From an uncultured bacterium (GTDB taxonomy: Bacteria; Elusimicrobiota; Elusimicrobia; Elusimicrobiales; Elusimicrobiaceae), in assembly GCA_949291545.1 (NCBI GenBank), contig CASEWB010000006.1, positions 62,001-126,000 on the forward strand: a DNA stretch of 64,000 nt, read 5' to 3'. Within the stretch, counting starts at the first letter, position 1; the number at the start of each line of letters is the position of its first letter. A program made the position numbers and the translations under genes. Positions 15,365 through 24,008 of the stretch are shown here, one piece after another. A model generated the notes under the pieces. That model saw only the letters and a program-made list of their open reading frames with translations. It did not search any database and was not told the DNA's origin.

Positions 15365-16936
15365 TTAGGCGCGGCCCGTCTCCTTTAAAAGTTCGCGGTA
15401 CATAGCCAGCTGTTCGCGGTAGACTTCGGCCGCTTGGCTAGGCGTATATTCGCTGCGGTAAGTCCAATTTTCTTCGCCCACGGTGCCGGGGGTGTTCACC
15501 CGGTCCAGGGTGCCAATGATGTCTTGCCAGGAGAAAAGCGTAATGGCGGAATTGGAGCCGAGCACGCGGCGCAAAATGGCGCGCTGCGTATCGGCGGTAA
15601 ACGGCACATTGCCGTCTGTTTTTTGGGCGGAAATCATTTCCCAGATATTGGCGCGTTCGCGTTGGTCCATCGTTTCCCACCAGCCGCGCACGGTTTCGGT
15701 GTCGTGCGTAGAAGTAGTGGCCAACGATACCTGCGGATAGTTGCGCGGCTCGCGGTAGTAGCCATTGTCTTCGCGTTCCCAACGCAATACTTTATACCCG
15801 GGAATGCGCAAATCCACCAACATACGGCGTACATAATTGGGAATGACCCCCAAGTCCTCGCCCACAGGCAGCTTGCCTTTGGCTTCGTCAAGCACCATAC
15901 GCAAAAAGTTATACCCGCGGTCGATTTGGTTTTGTTCGCCCTGAATATCGAACGAACCCACCTCGTCGCCCGGTGCAAACACATAGGTGCGGAAAAACCC
16001 CACCAAATGGTCCAGGCGGAAAATGTCATACAGTTCCGTCACACGGCGGATTTTGCGCCGCCACAATTCCAAATTATGGGAGTGCTGGTATACCCAATCG
16101 TACGCGGGCAAGCCCCAGCGCTGGCCGCCCTTGGAAAATTGGTCCGCCGGAGCGCCGATTTCCCACCCCAGGCGGTAGTTGGCGCGTTCGGACCACACTT
16201 CGGCACTGTCCAAATTGGTTCCGAAGGGAATGTCCCCAAAAATGAGCACGCCCTTTTCCTGCGCGAGCACTTTGGCCCGGCGCAGTTGCTGGTCCAAAAT
16301 CCATTGCATATAAGCAAAGTAATTGACGTATTCGCGATATTGGGTTTCAAAAGTATTGACGGCGTTTTTATCAAAATTGCGCAAGCCCTCGGGCCACTGG
16401 GTCCAGGTTTGCCATTTGTAAAATTCTTTAATTGCCCGAAAGACTGCATACCCGCGCAGCCAGCCGGACTGAGCCGCCGTGTACGCCTCGAAGGCTTGAA
16501 AGCGGGGCGTGTTGGCGGAAGCCTCCGTCTGCAAGAAATGCTGGTATCCAAACCACAACGCCTTAAGCTTAGCTTGCTTTACCGCAAAGAACGGCGCTTT
16601 TTTGGCGTGGTGCCAATCCCGGATTTGGGGCGCGAGGGAAGTGATAAACTCCTGTGCGCGGGAACTGGCGGCAATATCGGGCACGTCGGAAATATCGGTG
16701 TAGACGGGATCCGTAGCAAAAGCGCTTAACGCCGAATAAGGGCAGGTTATGCCGGGGGCGGTTTCCTGTAAAGGAAGGATTTGGATAATTCTAGCGCCTT
16801 GGGAAGCTAAAAATTCCGTCCATTGCCGCAGGGAAGAAAAATCCCCCACGCCCCAATCGGCGTCGGTTTTCATAGCGGCAAGCGGGAGCAAAATGCCGTT
16901 TAAACGGCTGGAAAGCACTTGGTCTTGAATGGTCAT
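15365..16936 (-). CDS. malQ: 4-alpha-glucanotransferase (amylomaltase)
   Basis: 523 aa, the usual GH77 length. Recognisable parts are LPLAAMKTDADWGVGDF and ILPLQETAPG near the start, GDIPFGTNLDSAEVW, the nucleophile region DIFRLDHLVGFFRTY, the acid/base region LPVGEDLGVIP and TSTHDTETVRGWW. GH77 enzymes transfer glucan segments between maltodextrins, feeding glycogen and maltose metabolism in the cytosol. It begins 6 bp after the RidA gene stop and is followed by a nucleotidylyltransferase. Confidence 0.95.
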   Translation of the reverse strand: MTIQDQVLSSRLNGILLPLAAMKTDADWGVGDFSSLRQWTEFLASQGARIIQILPLQETAPGITCPYSALSAFATDPVYTDISDVPDIAASSRAQEFITSLAPQIRDWHHAKKAPFFAVKQAKLKALWFGYQHFLQTEASANTPRFQAFEAYTAAQSGWLRGYAVFRAIKEFYKWQTWTQWPEGLRNFDKNAVNTFETQYREYVNYFAYMQWILDQQLRRAKVLAQEKGVLIFGDIPFGTNLDSAEVWSERANYRLGWEIGAPADQFSKGGQRWGLPAYDWVYQHSHNLELWRRKIRRVTELYDIFRLDHLVGFFRTYVFAPGDEVGSFDIQGEQNQIDRGYNFLRMVLDEAKGKLPVGEDLGVIPNYVRRMLVDLRIPGYKVLRWEREDNGYYREPRNYPQVSLATTSTHDTETVRGWWETMDQRERANIWEMISAQKTDGNVPFTADTQRAILRRVLGSNSAITLFSWQDIIGTLDRVNTPGTVGEENWTYRSEYTPSQAAEVYREQLAMYRELLKETGRA

Positions 16937-16942
16937 AATGCG

Positions 16943-17320
16943 TTATTTCTTGGCGATGGCTTCAATTTCCACCACGCTTCCTTTAGGCAAGGCCACTACT
17001 TGGATAGTGCTGCGGGCCGGAGGATTTTCTTTAAAGAAAGACGCATACACGGCATTCATTTCGGCAAATTTAGTTAAATCCGTCATAAAAACAGTGGTTT
17101 TGACGACGTGTTTTAACGTGCAGCCGGCTTCTTTTAAAATATTTTCCAAATTGTTTAAAATCAGTTCAGTTTGCACGCGGATATCGCCGCTAAAAATTTC
17201 TCCGGTAACGGGGTCAATGGGCAATACGCCGGAAGTAAATACAAAGCCGCCTTCTTCAATAGCTTGGGAATACGGGCCAATCGCTTTGGGAGCATTGTTG
17301 GAATTAATAACTTTTTTCAT
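16943..17320 (-). CDS. RidA-family enamine/imine deaminase
   Basis: 125 aa, a full YjgF/YER057c/UK114 protein: NAPKAIGPYSQAI at the start, the SGVLPIDP strand, and the family ending PARSTIQVVALPKGSVVEIEA with the substrate-binding arginine. RidA hydrolyses reactive 2-aminoacrylate produced by PLP enzymes. The start at 17320 has GAGGG upstream; longer in-frame versions lack support. It heads the ridA-malQ-nucleotidylyltransferase group. Confidence 0.9.
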   Translation of the reverse strand: MKKVINSNNAPKAIGPYSQAIEEGGFVFTSGVLPIDPVTGEIFSGDIRVQTELILNNLENILKEAGCTLKHVVKTTVFMTDLTKFAEMNAVYASFFKENPPARSTIQVVALPKGSVVEIEAIAKK

Positions 17321-17416
17321 AAAACCCTCACAAAATAAAATCGGGTATAAAACCCCTTTTGTATATGGTAGCAAGCACGGCGGGGGTTGTCAAACAAAAG
17401 GGGTTTTAAAAGAGGT

Positions 17417-17446
17417 TTGACGCAAAAACAAAAAAAGTGTTATAAT
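17417..17446 (+). promoter_or_regulatory. Promoter upstream of the tRNA genes (distal)
   Basis: TTGACG and a perfect TATAAT separated by 18 bp, in the 260-bp gap before tRNA-Lys. Confidence 0.65.
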
Positions 17447-17489
17447 AAATTATCGGAAAAAAAGCCGCAGCAAAAAAATAAAAAATTTC

Positions 17490-17519
17490 TTGTATGTGTG
17501 CTTAAATTTGTAGTATAAT
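17490..17519 (+). promoter_or_regulatory. Promoter upstream of the tRNA genes (proximal)
   Basis: TTGTAT and TATAAT separated by 18 bp, about 65 bp before the tRNA-Lys 5' end. This is the closer of two tandem sigma70-like sites. Confidence 0.65.
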
Positions 17520-17582
17520 AAATATGTTGGGTTTAACCCGATACCAGATTAAACCCGGATAGTTCTTTTGACTGCTTTTCTT

Positions 17583-17654
17583 GCGCTCGTAGCTCAGTGG
17601 TAGAGCATCCGCCTTTTAAGCGGGGGGCCGTGAGTTCAAGTCTCACCGGGCGCA
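17583..17654 (+). tRNA. tRNA-Lys (anticodon TTT)
   Basis: 72 nt. Acceptor stem GCGCTCG/CGGGCGC, D-arm with TAGCTCAGTGGTAGAGCA, anticodon stem TCCGC/GCGGG with loop CTTTTAA, and T-arm with GTTCAAGTC. CCA is not encoded. Confidence 0.95.
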
Positions 17655-17662
17655 CTTTTAAT

Positions 17663-17734
17663 GCCCTCTTCGTCTATCGGTTAGGACGTCGGATTTTCAA
17701 TCCGAAAAGAGGAGTTCGATTCTCCTAGAGGGCG
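17663..17734 (+). tRNA. tRNA-Glu (anticodon TTC)
   Basis: 72 nt, 8 bp after tRNA-Lys. Acceptor stem GCCCTCT/AGAGGGC, anticodon stem TCGGA/TCCGA with loop TTTTCAA, T-arm GAGTTCGATTCTC. CCA is not encoded; both tRNAs share one transcript. Confidence 0.95.
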
Positions 17735-17767
17735 TATTTTTTTATTTAGCCGTTAGGCGTTTTACCA

Positions 17768-17797
17768 GGAAGAGGCCGAGATCCCTCTTCCTTTTTT
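17768..17797 (+). terminator. Terminator of the tRNA operon
   Basis: GGAAGAGG and CCTCTTCC form an 8-bp stem followed by six T. Confidence 0.85.
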
Positions 17798-17827
17798 GTT
17801 TTATACTTCTTTTGCTACAATACTTTT

Positions 17828-18706
17828 ATGTATTCCCGCCGCTTGGCCATTTTTTATGCGCTGGCCGCCGCCTTATTTTATGGAATGAGCGCACCTTTTT
17901 CTAAGTTGCTTTTAAAGCAGCTGGACCCAACTTTTTTGGCTTCTCTTTTATATTTGGGCGCCGGGCTGGGAATGGCCGTCGTGTATGGCTGCCAACTCCC
18001 GCATACGCAGCAGGAGCCACCCTTGGACCGCCGAGATATCCCCTACCTAACGGCTATGGTGCTTTTGGATATTGCCGCCCCCGTGCTTTTGTTATGGGGG
18101 TTAAAAACCACCACCCCCGCAACGGTGGCATTACTCAACAATTTTGAAATCGTCGCCACTGCATTGATTGCCGGAATATGGTTTAAAGAAAAAGTAAGCC
18201 GCCGGCTGTGGGCCGCCATTTTATTTATTACAACCGCCTGCATACTGCTAACGGTGGAGGATTTCTCCGCGTTGGCTTTTTCCGGCGGGGCTGTACTGGC
18301 CCTTTTGGCTTGCGTATGTTGGGGGTTTGAAAACAACACCACCCGCGCTTTATCGGGCAAGAACCCCATACAAACCGTAATGGTAAAGGGCTTCGGCTCG
18401 GGGCTGGGGGCCTTGCTGCTGGCCGGGGCATTGGGTGGAATTTCGCACCAGGCCGGCTATATTGCCGGAGCCCTTTTACTGGGGGCCTTGGCCTACGGGT
18501 GCAGTGTGTATTTCTATATCCGGGCACAGCGGGTGCTGGGTGCAGCACGCACCGGGATTTATTATGCATTTGCCCCTTTTATTGGGGTAGCATTATCCTG
18601 CCTGCTGGTTGGGCAGACGATAGGGGTTTGCTTTTGTACGGCTTTGGGTATTATGCTGGGCGGCACTTATTTAGCCGTTACGGAAGCCCCGGAACACAAA
18701 AATTAA
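17828..18706 (+). CDS. EamA/DMT-family inner-membrane transporter
   Basis: 292 aa with ten hydrophobic segments in two five-helix halves, the layout of drug/metabolite (EamA) transporters; the first half opens LFYGMSAPFSKLLLKQLDP and the second near FSGGAVLALLACVCWGFENN. Substrate unknown; such proteins often export amino acids or metabolites. Its stop codon overlaps the convergent MsrBA stop by 3 bases within TTAA. Confidence 0.88.
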   Translation: MYSRRLAIFYALAAALFYGMSAPFSKLLLKQLDPTFLASLLYLGAGLGMAVVYGCQLPHTQQEPPLDRRDIPYLTAMVLLDIAAPVLLLWGLKTTTPATVALLNNFEIVATALIAGIWFKEKVSRRLWAAILFITTACILLTVEDFSALAFSGGAVLALLACVCWGFENNTTRALSGKNPIQTVMVKGFGSGLGALLLAGALGGISHQAGYIAGALLLGALAYGCSVYFYIRAQRVLGAARTGIYYAFAPFIGVALSCLLVGQTIGVCFCTALGIMLGGTYLAVTEAPEHKN

Positions 18707-19560
18707 TCTTCAAACCGTTTAACACGGCGGTGGCAATAAGGCTGCGTGCCGGCTCGTTCATAATAGCGGTGGTGGTAGTCTTCCGCCGGCCAAAAAACAG
18801 TGGCGGGGGTCACGCGCGTTACCACCGGATAGCCTTTTCTTTTTAATAACTCAATCACCCGAAGAGCCGTTTGGCGTTGTTTTTGATTGGTATAAAAAAT
18901 TTCCGACCGATACTGCGGGCCAATATCCGGCCCTTGTCCATCGGCTTGGGTAGGGTCGTGGATTTCCATAAATCCTTTCAGCAGGGTTTCATAGTCCACT
19001 TGTGCCGGGTCAAATACTATGCGCACCGCTTCGGCGTGGCCGGTTGTGTGGGTGCATACTTGTTCGTAGGTGGGGTGAGGCACTTGCCCGCCGATATAAC
19101 CGGGCTCTATTTTTAAAATACCCGGGAAATTTTTCATTAAATGTTCCACTCCCCAAAAGCACCCGCCTGCAAAAATGGCCGTCTCGCCTGCCGACGCAGG
19201 ATCTTCCGGCGCGGGCTGAAAAACCAAGGAAATAGAATTTACACAATGGCGAGTGTTTTTGGGGGTAAGCTGCTCCCCTTCAAAAACATGCCCCAAATGG
19301 CCGCCGCAGTGCGCGCATACAATTTCCGTGCGCACGCCGTCCGCGTCGGGCAAACGTTTGACGGCACCCGGGATTTCCGCCTCAAAGCTGGGCCAGCCGC
19401 AGCCGGCATCAAACTTGGCGGAGCTTTCGTAAAGCGGCGCGCCGCATTGGCGGCACAAATAGCGCCCGGGCGCCCGATTGGCAAAGTACTTGCCGCTAAA
19501 GGGTGCTTCGGTTTCTTTATGCAAAATAACGTTTTTTTCGGATTCGTTTAATGGTTTCAT
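18703..19560 (-). CDS. Fused methionine sulfoxide reductase MsrB-MsrA
   Basis: 285 aa carrying both stereospecific reductases. Residues about 10-120 are MsrB: zinc CxxC pairs (CRQCG, CAHCGGHLGH), GCGWPSF and the catalytic cysteine in RHCVNSIS. Residues about 125-280 are MsrA with GGCFWGVEH (catalytic cysteine) and GYIGG, PTYEQVCT, GHAEAV. The fusion repairs both R- and S-methionine sulfoxide in proteins. The order MsrB then MsrA is the less common one. The start at 19560 (MKPLNESEK) is preferred over one 12 nt upstream since that one has no ribosome binding site. Confidence 0.93.
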   Translation of the reverse strand: MKPLNESEKNVILHKETEAPFSGKYFANRAPGRYLCRQCGAPLYESSAKFDAGCGWPSFEAEIPGAVKRLPDADGVRTEIVCAHCGGHLGHVFEGEQLTPKNTRHCVNSISLVFQPAPEDPASAGETAIFAGGCFWGVEHLMKNFPGILKIEPGYIGGQVPHPTYEQVCTHTTGHAEAVRIVFDPAQVDYETLLKGFMEIHDPTQADGQGPDIGPQYRSEIFYTNQKQRQTALRVIELLKRKGYPVVTRVTPATVFWPAEDYHHRYYERAGTQPYCHRRVKRFED

Positions 19561-19616
19561 AAAATGCCCCATAGGTCTATGCTATCCGTTTCGGTGCGGG
19601 CCGTCAACAGAAAAGT

Positions 19617-19622
19617 TATAAT
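19617..19622 (+). promoter_or_regulatory. -10 element of the Slp-like lipoprotein gene
   Basis: A perfect TATAAT 13 bp before the start codon; a clear -35 is not seen. The leader would be only a few bases long. Confidence 0.4.
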
Positions 19623-19635
19623 ATAAGCAACTTAT

Positions 19636-20772
19636 ATGAAAAAATTTTTACTTTTATTTACCTGTGTCCTGCTGGCGGCGTGCAGTTCCATTATGCCCTA
19701 CAAGGACCAAAATTTAGATTACCTGCAAGGGATTGAAAAAGATCCCAACGCTTACCGCGGGCAGGTAGTATCTTTTGGCGGGGAAGTGGAAGGAATAACA
19801 GAAGATACCCTGCGGCTGATGCTTGTAATGAAAATAGACGCCCCGCTGTATTATTACGCTACCGGGAAAGGCAATTCCCTTTCTTACGAAATGCTTTTAG
19901 TAACATTTAATAAGCGCGGTATGCCCCAAATGACCGGTATCAAAAAAGGGAATACTATCAAAGTGTTGGCCCGCGTAAGCAGTTACGAAACCCGCAAAAA
20001 CTTTACCGGTGACGATATCGCCGTGCTGCATTTAATTGCGTTTGCTCTGTCGGACCACACCCAACACCGGGATTTCTTCCGCCCCGAAACTCCCGACCGG
20101 CAGTTGTATGAATCGTGGAAAGAAGGAAAATTGTTTTTTGAAGAATCCGCTCAAGACGTAATTAACCGCTGCCCTAAAGAAACAGCCCCCCAACTGCCGG
20201 AACGGTTCAGAAAACCGCTCCCGCCTGCCCCCGCGCCCGAACCGCCTGCCGCCCCGGAAGCCGGCATTGTGTTTGACGAGGAGGAACCCACCTTTTTGCT
20301 GGACCCGCAGGAACCCACGGTTTGTCCGGAACAGGAGCCTGCTCCTTCGGCGGCCCCGCAACCCGACGAAAAGATGACGCCGGAAAACGCAAACCGCCCT
20401 GATTCGGAATCAGCGCAACCCGTCGCTGCCCCGGCAACCGAAATGCCCAACGCCCCGCTTGCGGCAAACGAAACAAACGCAGAAACGCCCGCACCCGAAA
20501 AAGCGGCAACGCCGGCAGACGTAACCGCCGCTCCCCTGCCACAAACGGAACCAGGCGAAAGCGCCGCGCCTGCAACGCCGGACGTGAAAGCCAACCCCTC
20601 ATCGGAGGCGGTGTTGCCCGAAAACAAAACAAGCGCGGAAAATGCCGCGCCTGAAAAAGTAATTGCCAAAACGCCGTCCGATACTCCCACGCCAACGGAT
20701 GAACCGACCGCCGCTTTGGACGCACCTACAACCCCGGCGGCAACTTTGCCTTCATCAACCGCCGAAAATTAA
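19636..20772 (+). CDS. Slp-like outer-membrane lipoprotein with long Pro/Ala/Glu-rich tail
   Basis: 378 aa. A lipoprotein signal peptide ends in LLAAC (Cys about 16). Residues about 25-150 resemble the Slp/YeaY family: NAYRGQVVSFGGEVEG followed by beta strands (LLVTFNKRG, IKVLARVSSYETR). From about residue 195 the protein is low-complexity, built of P, A, E and T runs, more than a third of its length; this would be an extended linker in the periplasm or at the surface. The last 47 bases overlap the convergent flavin reductase-like gene. Confidence 0.75.
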   Translation: MKKFLLLFTCVLLAACSSIMPYKDQNLDYLQGIEKDPNAYRGQVVSFGGEVEGITEDTLRLMLVMKIDAPLYYYATGKGNSLSYEMLLVTFNKRGMPQMTGIKKGNTIKVLARVSSYETRKNFTGDDIAVLHLIAFALSDHTQHRDFFRPETPDRQLYESWKEGKLFFEESAQDVINRCPKETAPQLPERFRKPLPPAPAPEPPAAPEAGIVFDEEEPTFLLDPQEPTVCPEQEPAPSAAPQPDEKMTPENANRPDSESAQPVAAPATEMPNAPLAANETNAETPAPEKAATPADVTAAPLPQTEPGESAAPATPDVKANPSSEAVLPENKTSAENAAPEKVIAKTPSDTPTPTDEPTAALDAPTTPAATLPSSTAEN

Positions 20773-21277
20773 ATTTTTCACCGTCTGCACGGAATGTGCC
20801 GTCCCCTACCGCATGCACCAAGCGCGGGTCCGCGCAGGACGTATTTTGCCACGTCTGCACGGCCTGCAGCACAAAAAGCCCGTACGCTGGCAAGAACCGT
20901 TCCACCGTACATTCCACACACGCCACGCACCCGTCCAACAGCGGGGCTTTTACATACGCCGCCGGGAAGGCTGTTAAATGGAATTTTTTAAATTTGTCCG
21001 TATCTTTCCCGCTCACTCCGCCAATTTGTACGGCCGTTTTTAACAGCTCCGGCCCTGGCACACACAACACGCATTCTTTGGTCTTGCGAAGGGCCTGAAA
21101 CGAATAATTCCACGGCCCGGTGCACAACGCAAAATGCCCGGCAAAATCCAGCGGCATCGACCACGAAATTGCCATCACATTATTTTTAGCGCCATCAAAA
21201 GTAGTCACTAACAAAAGGGGCCCCGGTTCCAAAAAGGTGAGGGCTTTTTCCAATTTGATTTTTTTTAGTTCGCGCAT
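20726..21277 (-). CDS. Flavin reductase-like FMN-binding protein
   Basis: 183 aa with the split-barrel flavin-binding fold of the FlaRed family: PGPLLLVTTFDGAKNNVMAISW at 18-39, LCTGPWNYSFQ, and IGGVSGKDTDKF. Such proteins bind FMN and reduce flavins or act as small oxidoreductases; the partner is unknown. Its 3' end overlaps the end of the Slp-like gene on the other strand by 47 nt. Confidence 0.85.
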   Translation of the reverse strand: MRELKKIKLEKALTFLEPGPLLLVTTFDGAKNNVMAISWSMPLDFAGHFALCTGPWNYSFQALRKTKECVLCVPGPELLKTAVQIGGVSGKDTDKFKKFHLTAFPAAYVKAPLLDGCVACVECTVERFLPAYGLFVLQAVQTWQNTSCADPRLVHAVGDGTFRADGEKFNFRRLMKAKLPPGL

Positions 21278-21320
21278 AGGTGCCTCCTGGCCTTATTATA
21301 GCATTCCCGCAAAAGTATAA

Positions 21321-21350
21321 AACAAAACTCCCGCCCAAAAGGGCGGGAGC
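21321..21350 (-). terminator. Terminator of the pilin gene
   Basis: A 9-bp stem (CTCCCGCCC/GGGCGGGAG) with AAAA loop; on the minus strand it is followed by TTTTGTTTT. Confidence 0.8.
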
Positions 21351-21372
21351 ACAAATCACACTAGTTTGAAAA

Positions 21373-21927
21373 CTAGATGTTCGTCGAAGGCGCGGTGCAG
21401 GCAGCGGTCGAACCGTCGTTGCAGCAGGTTACAGAGGAAGAAGCCGTATCAATACCGCAGAAGTCCGCGCACAAGGAAGAACCGTTAGCGTTGTTGCCTT
21501 TGCAGGTGGTCTTGTCGCTCGCGTAGAAGCGGGACAATTCATAATCATACTGCAAAGTACCGCTGTTAGAAGCAGCCACACGGGTAGCAGTAGCTTTACC
21601 GCCTTGGCTGCCGCCATAAGCGGTGCCGGACAACACTACTGCAAAGCCGTTACCACCACCAGTGGTGGGGCTGCCTTTGGTGTAGTAGGTGGTGCCAGAA
21701 GCGCCTTTCGGGGCCACGTCCAAGGTACCATAGTCCGTAGAATATTTGTTGATTTGCAGGTATTTGCGTTGTTGCGCCTGAGCGATAGAGCTCAAGAGCT
21801 GGTCAGCTTCCGTCATGCGGGAGCGTTCCACCGCTTTAAAATACTGCGGCATAGCCATAGCGGCCAAAATACCAATGATCAAGACGACCACCAGTAATTC
21901 GATCAGGGTGAAACCCTTTTTATTCAT
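21373..21927 (-). CDS. Type IV prepilin 1 (major-pilin-like)
   Basis: 184 aa. A short leader MNKKG is cut before FTLIELLVVVLIIGILA, with E5 of the mature protein present. The C-terminal part is a globular domain with several cysteines in pairs (TCKGN, LCADFC, TCCND), suggesting a disulphide-bonded D-region. Its short KKG leader and own promoter and terminator fit an abundantly made subunit. Type IV pilins are assembled from the inner membrane into a surface fibre or pseudopilus; the assembly genes are not in this window. Confidence 0.93.
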   Translation of the reverse strand: MNKKGFTLIELLVVVLIIGILAAMAMPQYFKAVERSRMTEADQLLSSIAQAQQRKYLQINKYSTDYGTLDVAPKGASGTTYYTKGSPTTGGGNGFAVVLSGTAYGGSQGGKATATRVAASNSGTLQYDYELSRFYASDKTTCKGNNANGSSLCADFCGIDTASSSVTCCNDGSTAACTAPSTNI

Positions 21928-21983
21928 ATATAAAACCTCCTACAGTTTTATCTATTTAGTATGGTGGCTTTCGCCACTCTTTC

Positions 21984-22012
21984 AGTGTAGCAGTAAAAAA
22001 ATAAAAAATCAA
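21984..22012 (-). promoter_or_regulatory. Pilin 1 promoter with T-rich spacer
   Basis: On the minus strand TTGATT and TACACT are 17 bp apart; the spacer is TTTTATTTTTTT followed by ACTGC. It lies about 57 bp before the pilin start. The same architecture recurs at other pilin genes. Confidence 0.65.
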
Positions 22013-22025
22013 GCCCTAAAGGGTC

Positions 22026-24008
22026 CTATTTCAAAACAGATATTTCTTCGGGCGTCCAGCGGCCTTGCCGCAGCAGGTCATACATCGCCCGGTTAAGCTC
22101 CGCCGCTTGCCCGCGCTGGGCGGGCAAACCATCTTGGAAAGAAGGCAAAATATCAGCCGTTTCCAATGTCATTCCGTGGCGGGTAATCAACCCAAAATGC
22201 TCCCCCGCCATATGGCTGGCAAAAGCAAACTCCGGTGTGCTCTTATCAAACACACTGTTGCCCATGGCCGCATACGGCTGGCGGATATGAAACAAATCCA
22301 CCAAGGTCGGGAGAATATCCGCTTGAGAAGCTAATCGGTCGTTTTGGCCCGGCGCCAAAATGCCCGGCGCCACCAGCACAAATGGCACCCGATAAAAGTC
22401 CTTTAATTTTTGGTAGGAAGGCCCGCGGCGCGGGTGATCCCCTACGATAACAAAGACGGTGTTTTCATACAAACCGGCTTGTTTTAATTGGTCCAAAAAC
22501 TGCCCGAGGGCCCAATCGGTATAGGCTAAATTGCGGACATACAAATCAGACTTAAAATTTTTTTCTAATCCGTTCCCAAAAGTAAGGGGCGCAAATTCTT
22601 CAAAAGGTTCATGCGTAGCCAACGAAAAGAAAACCCCCAAAAAAGGCTGCGGCGATTGTTGCAAAATTGCGGCAAGCTTCATAAACGCTTCATAATCCGA
22701 AACCGTTTTGGGGGAACGGTAGGAAAGCTGAGGGGTTAAGTCTTCGCCGGAGGATACGGCAAAACCCATCGCTTGCGCCAAAGGGCCGATATACATCCAT
22801 TCGTGCTCGGCCGGATGTACAAAATAGGTTTGGTATCCTTGTTGTTTAAACAAATTTCCCAACCGGCTGACCGGCACGCTTTCCAACCCTCGCGCAAAAT
22901 ACGAAGCCCCGGATATTTGGCACACCCCGGAAAGAATAGTGCCAATTCCCACTAAACTGCTGTCCTGCCCGCACGAATAAAACCGATTAAAAACAACGCC
23001 TTGTTGGATTAAGTGATCCAAATGAGGAGTGGCCCCGGTAGCCCCGCCGGAAAGCGCGTCAACGTGTTCCCACTGGAAGCTTTCCAAAATTAAAATAATA
23101 AGGTTCCGGCCGCGTGCGTCGGCATTAAATTTTAGTCGTTTTCGCAAAAGAGGATATTGCGGGTCCACCCCCTGTTCTTGGCGGGACGACATCAAAAAAT
23201 GTTTAGCCGTCTGCAACGCTTTATCCGGATCGGTATTCGCCAAGGAAAGGTGTTGGCTCTTTTTTTGCCCGGCGCCGGGGCGTTTGTACAACACCCACTG
23301 GTTGCGCATGGTAAACACGCTGTTTTGAATCAGGTGCCCCTGTTCCAGCCCATAACTATACCCGTATGGAATCCACGCATACGTCCAAGCAATGTAAGGC
23401 TGCAGGCAAGCCCACCCCAACATTCCTAAAAATACGGCTTCCCAAAACCAAGGGCCTCTTTGGGGCCGGCCTGTTTTGGCAGCGGCAAACACGCCCGCCC
23501 ACGCCAATAAACCAACTGCCGCCAGCCCCCCTGCCAATGCGGCCCAATAATCGGCCCGGACCACTTTCCAAATGAGCGAAAACGAAGTAAATACATTTAA
23601 AATATCGCTCCCTGTGTGGCGGTGCACCAACCCAAAGTAAATGATATCCCCTGCTAACGCCAAGGCAAATAGCCCCAACCCGGCAAAGCCAAACGCCAGC
23701 CACGTTTTTTGCCATTTAACGGATTTTACCGGTAAATTAAGCAGCACCAACACGGGCCCGCACCACCACAAACACGCCAGCACATCGGGCAACAGCCCTC
23801 GCCCCAAACACCACAAAACTTGCCAGAAAGAAAGCGAAGGAAAAACATCCCGGTAGGCTATCCACAGCCCCAGCTTTGCCAAAAGGCACAGCAACAAAAA
23901 TCCGCCGGCCAGCCACGCACTGTTATACAAACGAACGCGGTCTTGCCGACGGACGCAAACATAAACGCCTAACAACAAAAAAGAAAGCCACAACCCCCAC
24001 ATAACCAT
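22026..24008 (-). CDS. LtaS-like membrane phosphatase/transferase (sulfatase superfamily)
   Basis: 660 aa. About five to six N-terminal membrane segments are followed by an extracytoplasmic alkaline-phosphatase-fold domain from about residue 300: NLIILILESFQWEHVD (metal Glu), CGQDSSLVGI (nucleophile region), FLGVFFSLATHEPFEEF, and VIVGDHPRRGP (metal Asp-His). This is the layout of lipoteichoic acid synthase and of enzymes adding phosphoglycerol or phosphoethanolamine to envelope glycans. In a Gram-negative-type cell the latter is more likely. The start at 24008 shares its A with the TGA of the upstream pilin gene (TGATG), so translation is coupled. Confidence 0.85.
   Translation of the reverse strand: MVMWGLWLSFLLLGVYVCVRRQDRVRLYNSAWLAGGFLLLCLLAKLGLWIAYRDVFPSLSFWQVLWCLGRGLLPDVLACLWWCGPVLVLLNLPVKSVKWQKTWLAFGFAGLGLFALALAGDIIYFGLVHRHTGSDILNVFTSFSLIWKVVRADYWAALAGGLAAVGLLAWAGVFAAAKTGRPQRGPWFWEAVFLGMLGWACLQPYIAWTYAWIPYGYSYGLEQGHLIQNSVFTMRNQWVLYKRPGAGQKKSQHLSLANTDPDKALQTAKHFLMSSRQEQGVDPQYPLLRKRLKFNADARGRNLIILILESFQWEHVDALSGGATGATPHLDHLIQQGVVFNRFYSCGQDSSLVGIGTILSGVCQISGASYFARGLESVPVSRLGNLFKQQGYQTYFVHPAEHEWMYIGPLAQAMGFAVSSGEDLTPQLSYRSPKTVSDYEAFMKLAAILQQSPQPFLGVFFSLATHEPFEEFAPLTFGNGLEKNFKSDLYVRNLAYTDWALGQFLDQLKQAGLYENTVFVIVGDHPRRGPSYQKLKDFYRVPFVLVAPGILAPGQNDRLASQADILPTLVDLFHIRQPYAAMGNSVFDKSTPEFAFASHMAGEHFGLITRHGMTLETADILPSFQDGLPAQRGQAAELNRAMYDLLRQGRWTPEEISVLK

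Noticed and set aside
15434-16729. 431-codon open frame antisense to malQ
   Set aside because: A shadow of the well-conserved amylomaltase frame; no start context, low-complexity composition.
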